Assembly: GCA_038373865.1 (NCBI GenBank)
Contig: JAXGGA010003889.1
Location: 1-64,000, forward strand
Length of the DNA: 64,000 nt
Direction of reading: 5' to 3'
Source of the DNA: Uloborus plumipes
Taxonomy: Eukaryota > Arthropoda > Arachnida > Araneae > Uloboridae
Part shown: piece after piece, positions 13,590-24,854 of the stretch
Numbering within the stretch: the first letter of the stretch is position 1
How the letters are laid out: the number at the start of each line of letters is the position of its first letter
Notes under the pieces: generated by a model
Told to the model about the DNA's origin: nothing
The model's database searches: none
The model's input: the letters and a program-made list of their open reading frames with translations, nothing else
Made by a program: the position numbers and the translations under genes

Positions 13590-14011
13590 AGCCGATTCGT
13601 TTTACTATATTTTGTGCAGCTAAATTTTTAATTTTGATAACAATATACCTAATCTCTAATTTAGGAGTCTTTTGTTGCTTAAACTATAATGTTGCCTAAT
13701 GTCTAGCGATGTTGTGAATGTTTCATCTTGTTTGTTTCATAAAAAAAAAATAATAATAAATAAATAAGAAAAACCCTACTGCATGTGACTCGGTAGGGAG
13801 AATTATGTATGACATTTTCCAATCTAGTAATCAAGCTGTTATCCGGGATTTTATTTAGTGACACATCGATTTTTATTTAGTGGGCACATTTAGTGACACA
13901 TCGATAACACCAACCAGCTGCCGTATATGACTATCTGCTTTCAGGGCATCAAAAGATAGCTGCTAGGAATCCATTCACTAATTTTTGTTGCCAATTCTGC
14001 GGGCCTAAATG

Positions 14012-14330
14012 CGGGCCGTGGTGACCCGATTGGTAAGGCATCGGATTCGTAACCGGAGGGACCCGGCTTCGATCCTAACTGATCAAAGATTCACCGTTGT
14101 CACTCATGGTGACTGGACGAGTTAAATAAGGGTCGTGGTCACAAAGTTCTCCACGTAAATCGATACCTCTAGGAGGTACTGAACTAGGTGTATGTTATTC
14201 TGGTCTGGACCAAAAAACATGACTCTCTTCAGTGCCCCATTCAGTTTAAACCATGAGCTGTGGTAGGTATTAAAGCGTAAAGCTGGCGAATGCCGTTGAC
14301 TAACGAAATGAGTATGCGAGTACGACTGTG
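14012..14330 (+). mobile_element. tRNA-derived SINE, family A, copy 1
   Basis: 14012-14082 resembles a tRNA: an A-box-like TGACCCGATTGGTAAGGC and, about 40 bases later, a B-box-like GGCTTCGATCC (14065-14075). The body includes GTGGTCACAAAGTTCT, GATACCTCTAGGAGGTAC and TTCTGGTCTGGACCA. Related body words occur in reverse orientation at 18006-18185 and 22531-22810, which supports a repeat family over a real tRNA gene. The acceptor stem is not complementary. Confidence 0.65.
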
Positions 14331-14365
14331 GGAGGAAACACACTCTTGTTTTTACACAAACTTCA

Positions 14366-14580
14366 GCAGAGACGCTCACATTGGCTAGTGGTCGGATAAG
14401 TTTGACTGTGAATGTGGAGGTCTCAGGTTTGAATTCCGTCTCGTGCATGGGTGTAATTTTTCTCTCCTGTTCGTGCCTCTTCTTTGTGTGAATGTGTTGT
14501 TGTGCTGTGATTGGTTGCTTTGGCTATAAACGTGTGTTTGTGGCATGTCTTTAAAGTGATCGGACATCACACCATATTAC
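14366..14580 (+). mobile_element. tRNA-derived SINE, family B
   Basis: An internal polymerase III promoter is readable: A box TGGCTAGTGGTC (14382-14393) and B box GGTTTGAATTCC (14426-14437), a tRNA-like spacing. After this comes a pyrimidine-rich body with GTGTTGTTGTGCTGTGATTGG and GGCTATAAACGTGTGTTTGTGGCATGTC. It follows family-A sequence directly, so this is either two adjacent insertions or one composite SINE. The frame at 14122-14448 (-) is a shadow of these repeats. Confidence 0.6.
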
Positions 14581-14599
14581 ATTGCAGTTGAACAAAGTG

Positions 14600-15950
14600 C
14601 AGCGCAAACCCCAAATTGTCAGTTTAACTGGTAGAAGGCAGCTATAATTGTACAATTTGAATGAATGTAACTTCGTTTCTAATCATAGCAGAACAGACCA
14701 TTCAAAAACCATTATAAAGCTAAAGAATAGAGCTTCCTATTGATATATTACATAATTTACTTGCGTCAGGTTTGAGACATTCAAGGTCATAACGTCTTTT
14801 TATCCATTAGATAACAGATTTCTGCTTTGAAAAATGTTTGATATCTCGAAATTCGCGTTTACAATTTTTATGGCAAATGGGTGCTTGTTGAAGTTTTTTT
14901 ATAAATTTATCATTTTTCAATTGTTTCTGATTTACAATACTATCATTAACTGGTTTGGAAATTTTTATTCCTGAAGTTTTTGATATGCAAACAATTTAGT
15001 ACAAAAAAAAAGCTGTCCTCTGACGCAATAAAATTAATAAAATTAAACCTTAGAGCGTTTCTTAAATTATTTCAATTATCATTACAAATAAAAGCGTCCA
15101 ATACAGCTGCATCAGAAGCAGAAGCATATGTGCATAAATAATTGTGAGGAAGATTACAGCTTTTAAAAACTGCCAGCCGTAACTCATATCTAAACCAAGT
15201 TTCATATTTTCCCTACAAAATGTCGTTTGAAATATCCCTTTTCATCTCAAAATGCGGTCTATTTATAAACCGTAAAAATATTTCAATAACACATTCAGTG
15301 AGCCGCAAGACCGTGAAATGATTCTCCTGGATAATAATGTCATTTTATCATTTTTTCTTTCTTTCTTTCTTTCTTTTTTAAATGCGGATTATATTTTCCA
15401 CTAACGTGCCAACGTATTACGGCCGCATGATAAAGTGTCGAGCCATCAATTTGCTTTCCCAAGAAGCGCAGTTTCATGACGTTCACAAACGAGAGCGCGA
15501 ATTTATTTTTACGTATTCATTTCTCATTCATTCATTTTGACATTAATGCGGGCGCGAAGACAAAGCGTGAATACGTTCTAACGCATTGCAGCGATTTGTT
15601 TTACTATTTATCTCCGGAAGGACATGACGCTCGAAATGCTCTATTAAAATGTGAGTTCTAAATGGTGCACCTAAAATATGTGCTTTTCATAACAATGAGT
15701 TCTAAAGTTGAGAATAATAGAACTCTGCATGAAGTGTAACACACTAGTCTTAAATTAGCATTTTTGTTATCTAGATAAACTATGTATTTATTATACGCAG
15801 GTTTCATCACAATATTTCGTATAAAGGTTGTGGAGACAATAGTGGCCATTGCTAAGCACTGATAATGTTTCGCAATTTTTTGGCTAGATTTATTTGACTA
15901 CAGTATGTCTGTTTGTTTTAATTGGGGTTGCGTTTAGATTTTTGACATTT
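14600..15950. other. Unassigned AT-rich DNA with (TTTC)n
   Basis: A TTTC microsatellite lies at about 15353-15378. 15410-15600 is somewhat richer in GC and holds a 61-codon frame with no recognised domain. No element was identified. Confidence 0.4.
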
Positions 15951-15952
15951 GC

Positions 15953-16288
15953 AGACCTAGTGCTTTCCCAAAGACCGACATCCACTCCTTCATGTGGCAC
16001 TACCATCGGCGGAATGCCATTGCCACGAGAATTTTGACTTTTCCCCACTAGATGGAGTCAGCTGTAATCTATTCGATGAGAAACTACAGTAGGAATTTCA
16101 TTTTTCCAAGAGGTACTTTTCGCCAAACAATTACTCGAGGGATCTTTTACATGCCGCATAATCATACGACATGGACACTGTCGATTTTCTGCATCCTGAA
16201 AGTCCACCAACTGGAATCGGGTTCGATACCGCGCTTTTGGGTATGAGAGGCCAGCGTCTAAACCACTACACCGCTCTGTCGGCTATTT
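15953..16288 (-). mobile_element. tRNA-derived SINE, family C
   Basis: Read on the minus strand, the segment starts with AGAGCGGTGTAGTGGTTTAGACGCTGG (an A-box type GTAGTGGTTTAGACG) and continues with GGTATCGAACCCGATTCC, a tRNA-like B-box region. The body includes GCGGCATGTAAAAGATCCCTCGAGTAAT and CGAAAAGTACCTCTTGGAAA. The tRNA-like head (16212-16285) and body order are those of a SINE, not of a functional tRNA. Boundaries are approximate. Confidence 0.65.
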
Positions 16289-16289
16289 G

Positions 16290-18000
16290 ACTAAAGTTTA
16301 TGTTGAAATTTACCCTTATCTGTAACCATTACCGTGTGCCCTTATTTTTCCAAAAGATCTGAATTAAATATATTTGTAATACAATTTCAAATTTCTACTT
16401 TATCTGTCACCTTAGAAGCATATTTACTACCAATACATCAATGGTAAATGCTTTTGCGTGACTACAGACTTCATGTATGATTACACTTCCTCAATCTTTC
16501 ACGACTTCTTAAACATATTCCGCAGCCTTAAAATAGCAATATGATTACGATCTGAAAAATGTAGGAAATGAGTAGTGCTCTACTGGAGTGAAAAAAGCCA
16601 GATTTTTTAAATTATTTATTATTATTATTATTTTTTATCTAAAATAACTTGCTATCTCAAAATGTACCTTTTAGAAACTAAAACGGATTCTGTTAATTTC
16701 AAGAAATTTAAAGAACATTTTGATCTTTTTTGCTACCTTTTGCTTCACAATAATTAGTGACGTTACTGAAAAAAACGACTATGCTCCAGGCAAACTCTTT
16801 TTCAGTTTAGCCGCCTTTAAGCACAATAAAATGTAACAAATACTGAATACAGATAAATATCACGAATGCTACAAACATTGAAATATCCTAAATATTTAAA
16901 TAAGTGAAATGCGAACGTTTAATAGGATCTAATTCCGAGCTCATGCATTAAACTTTTAGATGACATTTTGCATTGAAAACTATTAAAATGAAACATAAAA
17001 ATAGTTACTCTTCTGTATAAGTTACATTTAATCGAAAGCTAACATAATCCAAAAGATAAAACCAATACATTATTATGTCTATTCAAAGCATAACGACGGA
17101 TCAGTAGTCTCTGGATGCAGTGATGGAACCTCTCATTACTTGCTCGTGATAGCTTAGCTTATATGATTGCAGATATTTATATATATTGTATTTAGCTTAT
17201 CTTGCACAAGACTAAAACATAAATTAGGGTGATATAGTTTTGGCAGACATTTCTTGAGAACTTGAGATCTACTACCTAAACAGAAAGGACAAGAAAAATA
17301 TTAAATTGAAATTTCTTACATTTACAAAAGAAAAATAATGTAATCTAAAAGAAGTAAGAGGAAAACTCTAAATTCATCCTTGATAGACAACATGAGCTAA
17401 TGTCTAGACAATAATTTTCAGTTAATCCGTGAGAACTATTAAGACCCTAGCAGCTTTTGTTTCTTTTTCTGCGAATCTCTGGGCTGATGGTGAAACCAGC
17501 TGTTCAGTAGCTGACTTTGTGCCCGTGATTGATAAATGGGTGTTGCTGGAATTTTCTTATTCCCTTTAGATTCCTGTAAACAGGGAGGTTTACTGAGTTT
17601 GGGATCGTTTTTAATCCCACTAGAGTCCAGCCGTCGCTGAAACTCTTCGAATAAAAATCGCGCTTGGGGCAGGCCTTAATACACATATTGTAGATTTCGA
17701 TGCACTTTGAGAAAATATTGTGCTGTTTTCCTCAATTCTCCTTTCAGTCAAAAAATTTAATTGGTAATGGGCAACTTATTTCATCAAAGGACAATCCAGG
17801 GTTTTTATGTTTTTTGAACTGAAATATTTATCAAACTATGCTGACAGCAAAATTAATTCCAAGCTAATATTCATCCACTGAGTTATAATATTATTTCCTT
17901 TTTTTTTCTTACCTAAATAAAGTTTATAAATTGTTAAGCTAATAAATGGTATATATAAACATTTTCCAGTTGGTAGCTGGAAAATGCTGTGCTTAACGGA
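16290..18000. other. Unassigned AT-rich DNA
   Basis: 17470-17690 is less AT-rich and has SINE-body-like wording (TAATCCCACTAGAGTCCAGCC) but no recognisable promoter boxes. No gene seen. Confidence 0.4.
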
Positions 18001-18005
18001 CATTA

Positions 18006-18185
18006 TTTAGAAGTTCTGCGTTTCATTTCATATTTAATTCTAGGTCCCCCGTACACTACAAGTAGTTTGACACGATTGGATGGGCCCTGATATTTTTTTA
18101 TCCAGACCAGGAGCCGAGCAAAACCCCTGGTAGAGTACCCCAGAGGTATTGATTCACTTAAAGGACTTTGTGACACCACAAACAT
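18006..18185 (-). mobile_element. SINE family A, 5'-truncated copy
   Basis: On the minus strand it reads GTGTCACAAAGTCCTTTAAG, AATCAATACCTCTGGGGTAC and GGCTCCTGGTCTGGATAAAA. These are diverged versions of the body words of the SINE at 14012-14330. The tRNA-like head is missing. Confidence 0.6.
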
Positions 18186-18227
18186 TTCTATTTTAATAAC
18201 ACATGACTTCAGGGAGTAACATCCGAG

Positions 18228-18305
18228 AACTAAGATGCAGTGGCTCTGTTGGGTAGGTGCTAGCTACGCGAAGGTGGTAGGTTAGATCCCACAATGGGTT
18301 TTGCA
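18228..18305 (+). mobile_element. tRNA-like SINE head
   Basis: GATGCAGTGGCTCTGTTGGGTAGGTGC resembles an A box, and GGTTAGATCCC, about 45 bases later, a B box. The sequence ends in TTTTGCAGTTTTTAATTG without a tRNA-like 3' acceptor. Best read as the head of a SINE or a tRNA relic. Confidence 0.5.
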
Positions 18306-18378
18306 GTTTTTAATTGACTTTTTTAACGGTTAATTTTGATCTCAATTGATAAGAATTTTTAATCTATACTCATAGTAA

Positions 18379-19012
18379 AATTTTAAACCATTTATTAATC
18401 TTTGTTCTTCACCGGAACTACCTAATACTGAACTCAACTATCTTAAAGCTGTGGCAATTGATAGAAACTATCCTCATACTTTGATTGATTCCATTTTTAA
18501 AAAACTTTCTAACAAATCCGAAAGGAATATTGTTGAGAGAACTGTCGTCAGAAAGAATTTGGTTGTTTTGCCATTCTTTCCCTCTGTGAGTTTTCAGGTT
18601 GCTAAGATTCTCAAACGTTTCAATTTCCAGGTGGTATTCTCTCCAACGAATAAACTATGTTTCTCTTCTCTTAAAGATCCCATTCATCCTCTTAACAGTT
18701 GTGGTATTTATAAAATTAATTGCATTTGCAATCTCTCCTATATAGGACAGACGCGACGGGCTTTGAAATTCCGCTTAAAAGAACATCAGAATTATGTGAA
18801 AAAGCAACAATTAAATAAGTCTAGTATTGCGCAACATTGTTGGGACAAGAATCATTCTTTCGATTTTAATTCCTTTCAAATTGTCCAAAAATGCCCCAAC
18901 CATCAGATCTTGATTTTTGGGAATCCTTCCACATTTTGAAAAACAGTTCTGACTTAGTTAACGATATAAATGCTATTCCTTATTTTTCTGCTGTTTGGCG
19001 TCCGTTTGTATA
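18379..19012 (+). pseudogene. Penelope-like element, C-terminal GIY-YIG endonuclease region (frameshifted)
   Basis: The open frame from 18379 reads the linker after the reverse transcriptase (LNYLKAVAIDRNYP) and continues to 18939. Counting from the GTG codon at 18451, residues 85-112 carry the GIY-YIG nuclease signature: GIYKINC, then LSYIGQTRRALKFRLKEH, with Cys residues around it. This domain nicks target DNA in Penelope-like retroelements. Near 18895-18905 the frame breaks. In the next frame the protein continues LDFWESFHILKN and ends at WRPFV, stop at 19010-19012, as expected for the family's C-terminus. The reverse transcriptase is absent, so this is a 5'-truncated dead copy. No ATG start applies. 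Confidence 0.8.
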
Positions 19013-19560
19013 AATTATAATTGTTAGCCCTTTGGCTTTTCGTGTCGCTTATCTTTACATTTCAATTTTTGCTCACATTTTTGATTAATTTAAAATTTTA
19101 TTCCGTTTTATTTCATTCTGTTTTCTTCTGCTGTTTTTTCTGTGTGTTATAATTGCTTCGGTACATAATTTTCCTATTCGCAAATTTATTGCTAATTTAT
19201 TCATAAGTGGTTTCATTTTTTGACAATGTTTATGATCTATCGGATCTTTTGGAAATTTATTTCTTAACGGTTTTTCTTGATGTTTTCATGTAATAAATTT
19301 CAGCTCTAAGCATTGTCTTGTTTGTTTTGTTAATATCCAGTTTTTGCTATTTATACTATCTTTTGTTCGAATGTCTTGCTTTTATCGGATGATTCTTCAT
19401 CCTAAAGCTCACACTTCTTGCATTGAAAAGGGGATTCCTTGTAGCCCCGAAACACGTGTCTGCAGTATCTCTGCTTATTTGTGCCTATTTTACGTTGATA
19501 TTTTCTCTACTACACATTTATACTGTTGATTTAAAATCGCAAAAGAAAATAAATTTTGAC
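19013..19560 (+). mobile_element. Penelope-like element 3' region with hammerhead-like motif
   Basis: Follows the Penelope-like C-terminal codons. It contains CGAAACACGTGTC at 19448-19460 preceded by a GGGG/CCCC stem, a layout known from the hammerhead-ribozyme-related repeats of Penelope-like elements. The element probably ends before 19600, near the hairpin AATTTTGACAC/GTGTCAAAATT at 19552-19582; the exact boundary is not seen. Confidence 0.45.
19417..19464 (+). ncRNA. Hammerhead-like ribozyme motif, degenerate
   Basis: Read as type I hammerhead parts: stem I TTGCA (19418-19422) against TGCAG (19461-19465); a degenerate core TTGAAAA where CUGAUGA is expected; stem II GGGG (19430-19433) against CCCC (19445-19448); then GAAA; a self-complementary stem III ACACGTGT; and the cleavage triplet GTC ending at 19460. 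The catalytic core is altered, so activity is unlikely. The context (3' of a Penelope-like ORF) supports the reading. Confidence 0.35.
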
Positions 19561-19589
19561 ACAGTAATTTAGTGTCAAAATTTTTCTTG

Positions 19590-21013
19590 ATGGTGCTTCT
19601 TGTTATTGTTGTCTCGTTAATACTTCATAAAACTACGAAAGTAAGGCATCATTTTTTTTTTTTTTTTTGAATCGGTTAAAAAAAAATGTAATTCTTTTGA
19701 GCACTAACATTAAAAAATCGAATTTTTGAATTACTGCTGTTAAGGTCAAATACTTGTGTGTGGGTGACGGTGGAGGTTTGTTGGTAAAAAAAAAGGCAAA
19801 TGAATAATTTTGATCTAACAAGAAAAATCCGAAATGAGAGGCGAGCTCTGACGCTCGGAAGGAATTATTGAAAACCGGGAAGTTGAATCCTGGCGTCATC
19901 AATTAACCTTGAGCAGCGTCGCTATCAGGCGACGAATCAGACAAGAGTGGCAGTGAGTACATGGCGTTGTGAATCTGAATGGGGAAATATACTGAAAAAA
20001 CAGAGAACATGAAAATACCAGCACTGCACTAAATAATATGACCACGTTAAGTAAAAAAAAATGGTTTATTTTGCTGCACATCCACACTTCATACATCTCA
20101 ATTAAAGATTGGTGCGCACCACGGTAAGAAATAAAATTATGAGGTTATTACTACATTTAAATACAAATATTCTCGATTATATATATCGATCGGGTTCATA
20201 GCCCGAGATATTCTCTTCAATGTAACATGTCACTCTCAGGCTCAAAACTGGCCGATTAATTCAAAATGAAGTTCGCATTGGCACACTCAAAAGTTCACAA
20301 AAGGTTAGGCTCATTCACAAAACGTAGGACGGGGTCGACGTCCGTTTTCTACGTGTGAAGAGACTTAATTAAAAAAATGTTACCATTTCTCTAGGAGCCG
20401 GTGTCAGTCGATTTTTGTAGAGGATCCTTTAGTGAGCGGCATTTTCTTCACAGAAGAAGTTGTAGACGCTGCGGGGCTCACGCTGCGGGGAGAAGATCCA
20501 GCTGTTGTTTCAAAAACTGATGAGGATTAGGGCAAAGTCTATCTGCGTCCATCGTGGGCAGTTCTTTTGGATTTCTTTTTATAATTTTTCCAGCAACATC
20601 TCCGGCTGTTTCTCGAGAAAGGTAAAGGAATATTTTGTAGTTAAACAGGGAGCCTTTTATGTTTCCGTCGGCTCCAGCTCGCCGTCACCGTACATTCTCC
20701 AAACCAGCCCATCCTTAGGCCGAGACGTGCACCAGGGAAGAAGCAGAGGGCAATAAAAAAAAATGGCAATATCTGGAAAGCGTCACTGGAGAGAGAACAA
20801 ACCGGTCGAAACCAGTTCGACTGGAGAAAAATTTCTAGAGTCTCTTTGGTCGGAATCAAACATACTTCTTTTAGCATGTGCTGCCCTCTGTGAATGTGTT
20901 TAGCAGTGAAGATGTGAACGCTTCGTGTCACAGTGTGTGTGTACATGGCTCCAACTTAGTTCCTTCCTATCCCTTCCACTCCATTTTGCATCTGGAAAAT
21001 TTGCTTTCACCCG

Positions 21014-21069
<56 letters not shown>

Positions 21070-22530
21070 GTAAATGATGGGGGGAAATAACTTTTTTTCC
21101 GTCAGTCCAGAATATTTTTACAAAATATTTTTTTTCTTTTTTGTATAAGTTATAAAGCCAATAAAATGCCCACAATGTATCATGACCCATTAACTCTTCT
21201 ACCATAGGTAATTTAAAACTATTAAAATAAAAATATAGGACAAAAACTATTATTATAAAGTAATCTACTTATTTCTCCCTTATCTTTTTTTCTACTTCGC
21301 TAAGGGCAAACGATATACAGCAAAGAATACATACTAAAATGGTTTAAAACAACGAATAATTTGTATTATTTATTAAAGTCCTTTTGAAAGAATTCACTTT
21401 TTTAAATTATCTCTCTTTTTATTATTTTTTTAAGCATCAGTTTCATGCCAAGTTATGTTTTAGACTAATTACGTTTATTAAAACAATGTATTTTTACTAC
21501 GCAAATAAAATATTCAAAATTAATTACAGGAAACTTTATACTTTAAAAATCCTCGTATTACGTTTTAAAATGCTCAGTACTCTTTTTTCCACAATTATAT
21601 ATTACAATAACATACATTTAAAAGTCACAACATTTAATTGAACAAGTCATTCTGGTAATTATATATAATACAATTTAGAGCTCTCTGTTTTATTTTAAAA
21701 TAAGAGATTAAATTAAATCACTGAGACTCCTAAATTTGTGATTGTTTCACATTCTGCAATCAATGATGCATTTGATAATTCTGCTAATGCTTAAATATTT
21801 TATTTCATTACTTTTTTAGCGTATTAAATTGGATTGTGTATTTTCTGAGATTAATGCAAAAAGTAATTACGCAGAATCTTTTTTTTAATTTTTTTTTTTA
21901 CTAATTTTGACTTTATTAAAATATTTCCGAGATATTTTTTTCGCATAGTTTATTTCTTTTTGTAGAGATTGAAATTAAAATTAACTGGTCTAAATTAAAT
22001 CATTTGAAACGAATGTAGAATTTAGTTTTAAAATCGTTAAGTCATTTCAAAAGATTGTTTTTGTTTCTTTTTTCCCTAAGTGGTCTAGGTTAAAGCCCCT
22101 TACTTGGTATTAGTGAAACATTAGCTATCAATTTTTGGGAATATAGTTTAATATTTATTATTTCAGTCTTGAAAATGCATTTTTTAGAAGAACAGTAAAA
22201 GTTTTTTATTTGGTATACAAAGCAAAATTAATGGTTTGGAATTATTTTAGTACCACATTTCTTACTTATTTAAGGGCTGTTTTTTTATTTATTTTCTTTC
22301 TTTCTTTCTTTTTTTTTTTGTACTTATATCAAAATAATTTTCTTGCAATTTATCCTGATGCTTTTAACTGGACGGAAGCTTAGAATTAAACTGAAATGTT
22401 CAAGTAGGACATTTAGAATTCACTTTCCGTTGCATGTTAGAAATTTCAATAATTTTTGGCTGTTTTTTTTAATTATTTTTCAAATTAAATGAATGTTTAG
22501 AAGCAAAACGACACAAGCAAACACACAAAC
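19590..22530. other. Unassigned DNA with poly(A) tract
   Basis: Contains T/A runs, a less AT-rich patch at about 20190-20960 and a 55-base poly(A) at 21014-21068. The tract could mark the 3' end of a plus-strand retroinsertion, but I recognise no element upstream of it. From 21090 the DNA is again AT-rich without features; a (TTTC)n-like run lies near 22297-22310. Confidence 0.4.
21014..21068 (+). repeat. Poly(A) tract of 55 bases
   Basis: Uninterrupted A run. It could be the tail of a reverse-transcribed sequence or simple slippage; no target duplication was recognised. Confidence 0.9.
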
Positions 22531-22812
22531 TTACGCCCGTGTCTACCACTATACGTGGTTTGACTGGTTAATGGGGCTCTGAAGAGCACTCTGATATCTG
22601 ATCTAAACCAGGAGCGAAGAAAACCTTGTTCTGATACCCGTTGAGGTGTCAATTTAAAATGGTATCTTGGAGGACATTCTTATCATTAACATATTTAACG
22701 TGCTCGTGTCACCATTAGTGAGCACGATGGTTCTTAGAACCGGCTTTCACTGAACTCAGGATTCCCCGTTTCAAGTCCGACGCCTTACTGATCATTCTAC
22801 CCCGGCCTGAAG
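22531..22812 (-). mobile_element. tRNA-derived SINE, family A, copy 3
   Basis: On the minus strand the head reads GGCCGGGGTAGAATGATCAGTAAGGCGTCGGACTTGAAACG (22735-22810), tRNA-like and close to the head at 14012. The body has AATGGTGACACGAGCACGTTAAA, then GCTCCTGGTTTAGATCAG and TCTTCAGAGCCCCATT. These parallel ACTCATGGTGACTGGACGAG, TTCTGGTCTGGACCA and TCTTCAGTGCCCCATT in copy 1. It looks nearly full length. Confidence 0.65.
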
Positions 22813-22814
22813 CA

Positions 22815-23396
22815 AAGCAACAAACATAAGAAGACGACTATCTGCAAAAAATTACATTTCGTGCAAAAAAAAAAAGACTGTCTTTTTTTTATTATTTCAG
22901 AAGGAATTATGTTTCCTTATTTTCATTTTTTTGAAATCATCCTTTAGATACACGTGTCGGGTGTTGTTTTTGTAAAAATGTGTCCTTTAATGCTAGTTGT
23001 TAAAAAAAAGTTTTACCTATATTTTTTAACGCTACAGATTTCTTACTGTTTAAATGATTTAGCAATTAATTTATTTTCGAATTACTTTACTCGAATTACT
23101 ATATTAAAGTAGAACTCTGAAAATTTCTCGATCCATATTTTTGTCATCAAGATCACCTGGCATAGCTGAATATTATAACCTTTTAACACAGTTTCCGCTT
23201 AATATCCTAGTTAAATGAAAATAAACTTTAATTTTGGTGCTATTCATAACTGCTTCTATCTTACAGCTTTTGAATATTAACTGAACGGTCATAACCTAAT
23301 GAAATGTGGGCATGGATGAAACTATGGGCTAGCTTATAAAAGTATTATTTAACTAACTATCAATTTGAACTTCAGAAAAATAGTTAGTGAGTTTTA
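22815..23396. other. Unassigned AT-rich DNA
   Basis: No gene, terminal repeat or recognised element seen. Confidence 0.4.
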
Positions 23397-23460
23397 AATA
23401 TATATATATATAATATATATAATATATATGTATAATATATAAATATATATATATATATAT

Positions 23461-23513
<53 letters not shown>

Positions 23514-23760
23514 ATATATATATTATATATCTATATATTAATATAATAATTAATAGATATACTATATATATATAAAATATATATAACATATATATATTAT
23601 ACTATACAACATATTATATATATACATATATATATATATAGATAGAATATATACTATAGTATCATATACATAATATATATATATATACAATATATATAAC
23701 ATATATAATATATCATACATATATACTAAGTATATATAGTAATGATATACTATACACATA
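23397..23760. repeat. Imperfect (TA)n region
   Basis: TA-dominated, heavily interrupted simple repeat (TATAATATA, ATAGATA, CATATA variants). The minus-strand frame in it is a repeat artefact. Confidence 0.9.
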
Positions 23761-23764
23761 ATAT

Positions 23765-24760
23765 GCCAAAAAAATTGTGATGAATCCTGTATTTATTTTA
23801 GCTTTATCATCGTTTTGAATTTTTCTCATGTTTTTTTATCATGGAAAACTTCTATTTTCGAGTAGTGAAAGATAATTATTCAAAATATTTAACACGCTCA
23901 ACGTTCTTTAGTTCTTGGTTATTTGAAGTTGTGGGAAAAATATATTTTCTCAGCGCTACCATTTTTTCCATTTATGGGGGTATTTTATGCCTAGAAGCAG
24001 AAGTCATTATTTCTGGATTAGTTATACTTGATAGTTCCCTAGTTCCCAATTCTTCGTAGTTTTTTTTTTTTTTTATTATAAATGTGAACCTTTATCTCTC
24101 TCTCACTCTTTTAAAAGCATTTTCTAGTACAAAAAGTCTTACTTTTAATACAGGTTGTTTTATTCTTGGGTCAAAATAATCTGTAAGTTATTAAATGTAA
24201 GATTTTGCATGTTGTGAATGTTTTTTTTTTTTTTTTTTCATTTGTTCGAACTGCGATTGCGAATTGAGATTGATAAGAAAATATTTTCCCGCCAGAGGTT
24301 CGAGTTTCTTCTCCCCTGCTCCACTCTCTAAACCCGCCTGCGTTTTAGTCAAAACTTTTTATTTTAAAGAAAATTCAAAAAGGACAAGGATACTATTTGA
24401 TATTCAAGAATGGAGTTATTTTGATAGTGCAGGTAATGTCTAAGGGACCGAGTAGTTTTTAATTAAAAAATTGTGTGTCATTTCTATATTGAATACAAAT
24501 ATTGGGAAATAAACCTAAAAGTCATATAGGTCGGCTAAAGATCCAACGAACACCTATAACCTCGGATCAGAATTTATGCACAAAATATAGTATTACTCTT
24601 GCTGAATCTGCCCCTTTTAAGACAAATCAGAGTTTTATCTAACATCGTACCTGAAGCAGAATACTACTTAACTGACCATCATTTCCCGAAACACGCATCG
24701 CTGGACTGAGACTGAGAAGCGCCGCTCATTAAAATACCCATGACCAAGTAATCTAGATTG
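23765..24760. other. Unassigned AT-rich DNA
   Basis: A 72-codon frame at 23841-24059 (+) has no recognised domain. T runs at 24061-24074 and 24221-24238. No element recognised. Confidence 0.4.
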
Positions 24761-24854
24761 ACTTGACTTCACATATACATACAGATGTTTCCTCTCTGCC
24801 AGGAACAGGTGAAACAGATGCCGCCTACTATTGTCGGGGATTGCAGGGATTATA

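Noticed and set aside
14012..14082. Functional tRNA gene
   Set aside because: A- and B-box-like words are present, but the acceptor stem does not pair and the block continues into a repeated SINE body.
20900..21205. Frames with poly-Lys or poly-Phe
   Set aside because: They only translate the 55-base poly(A) tract.
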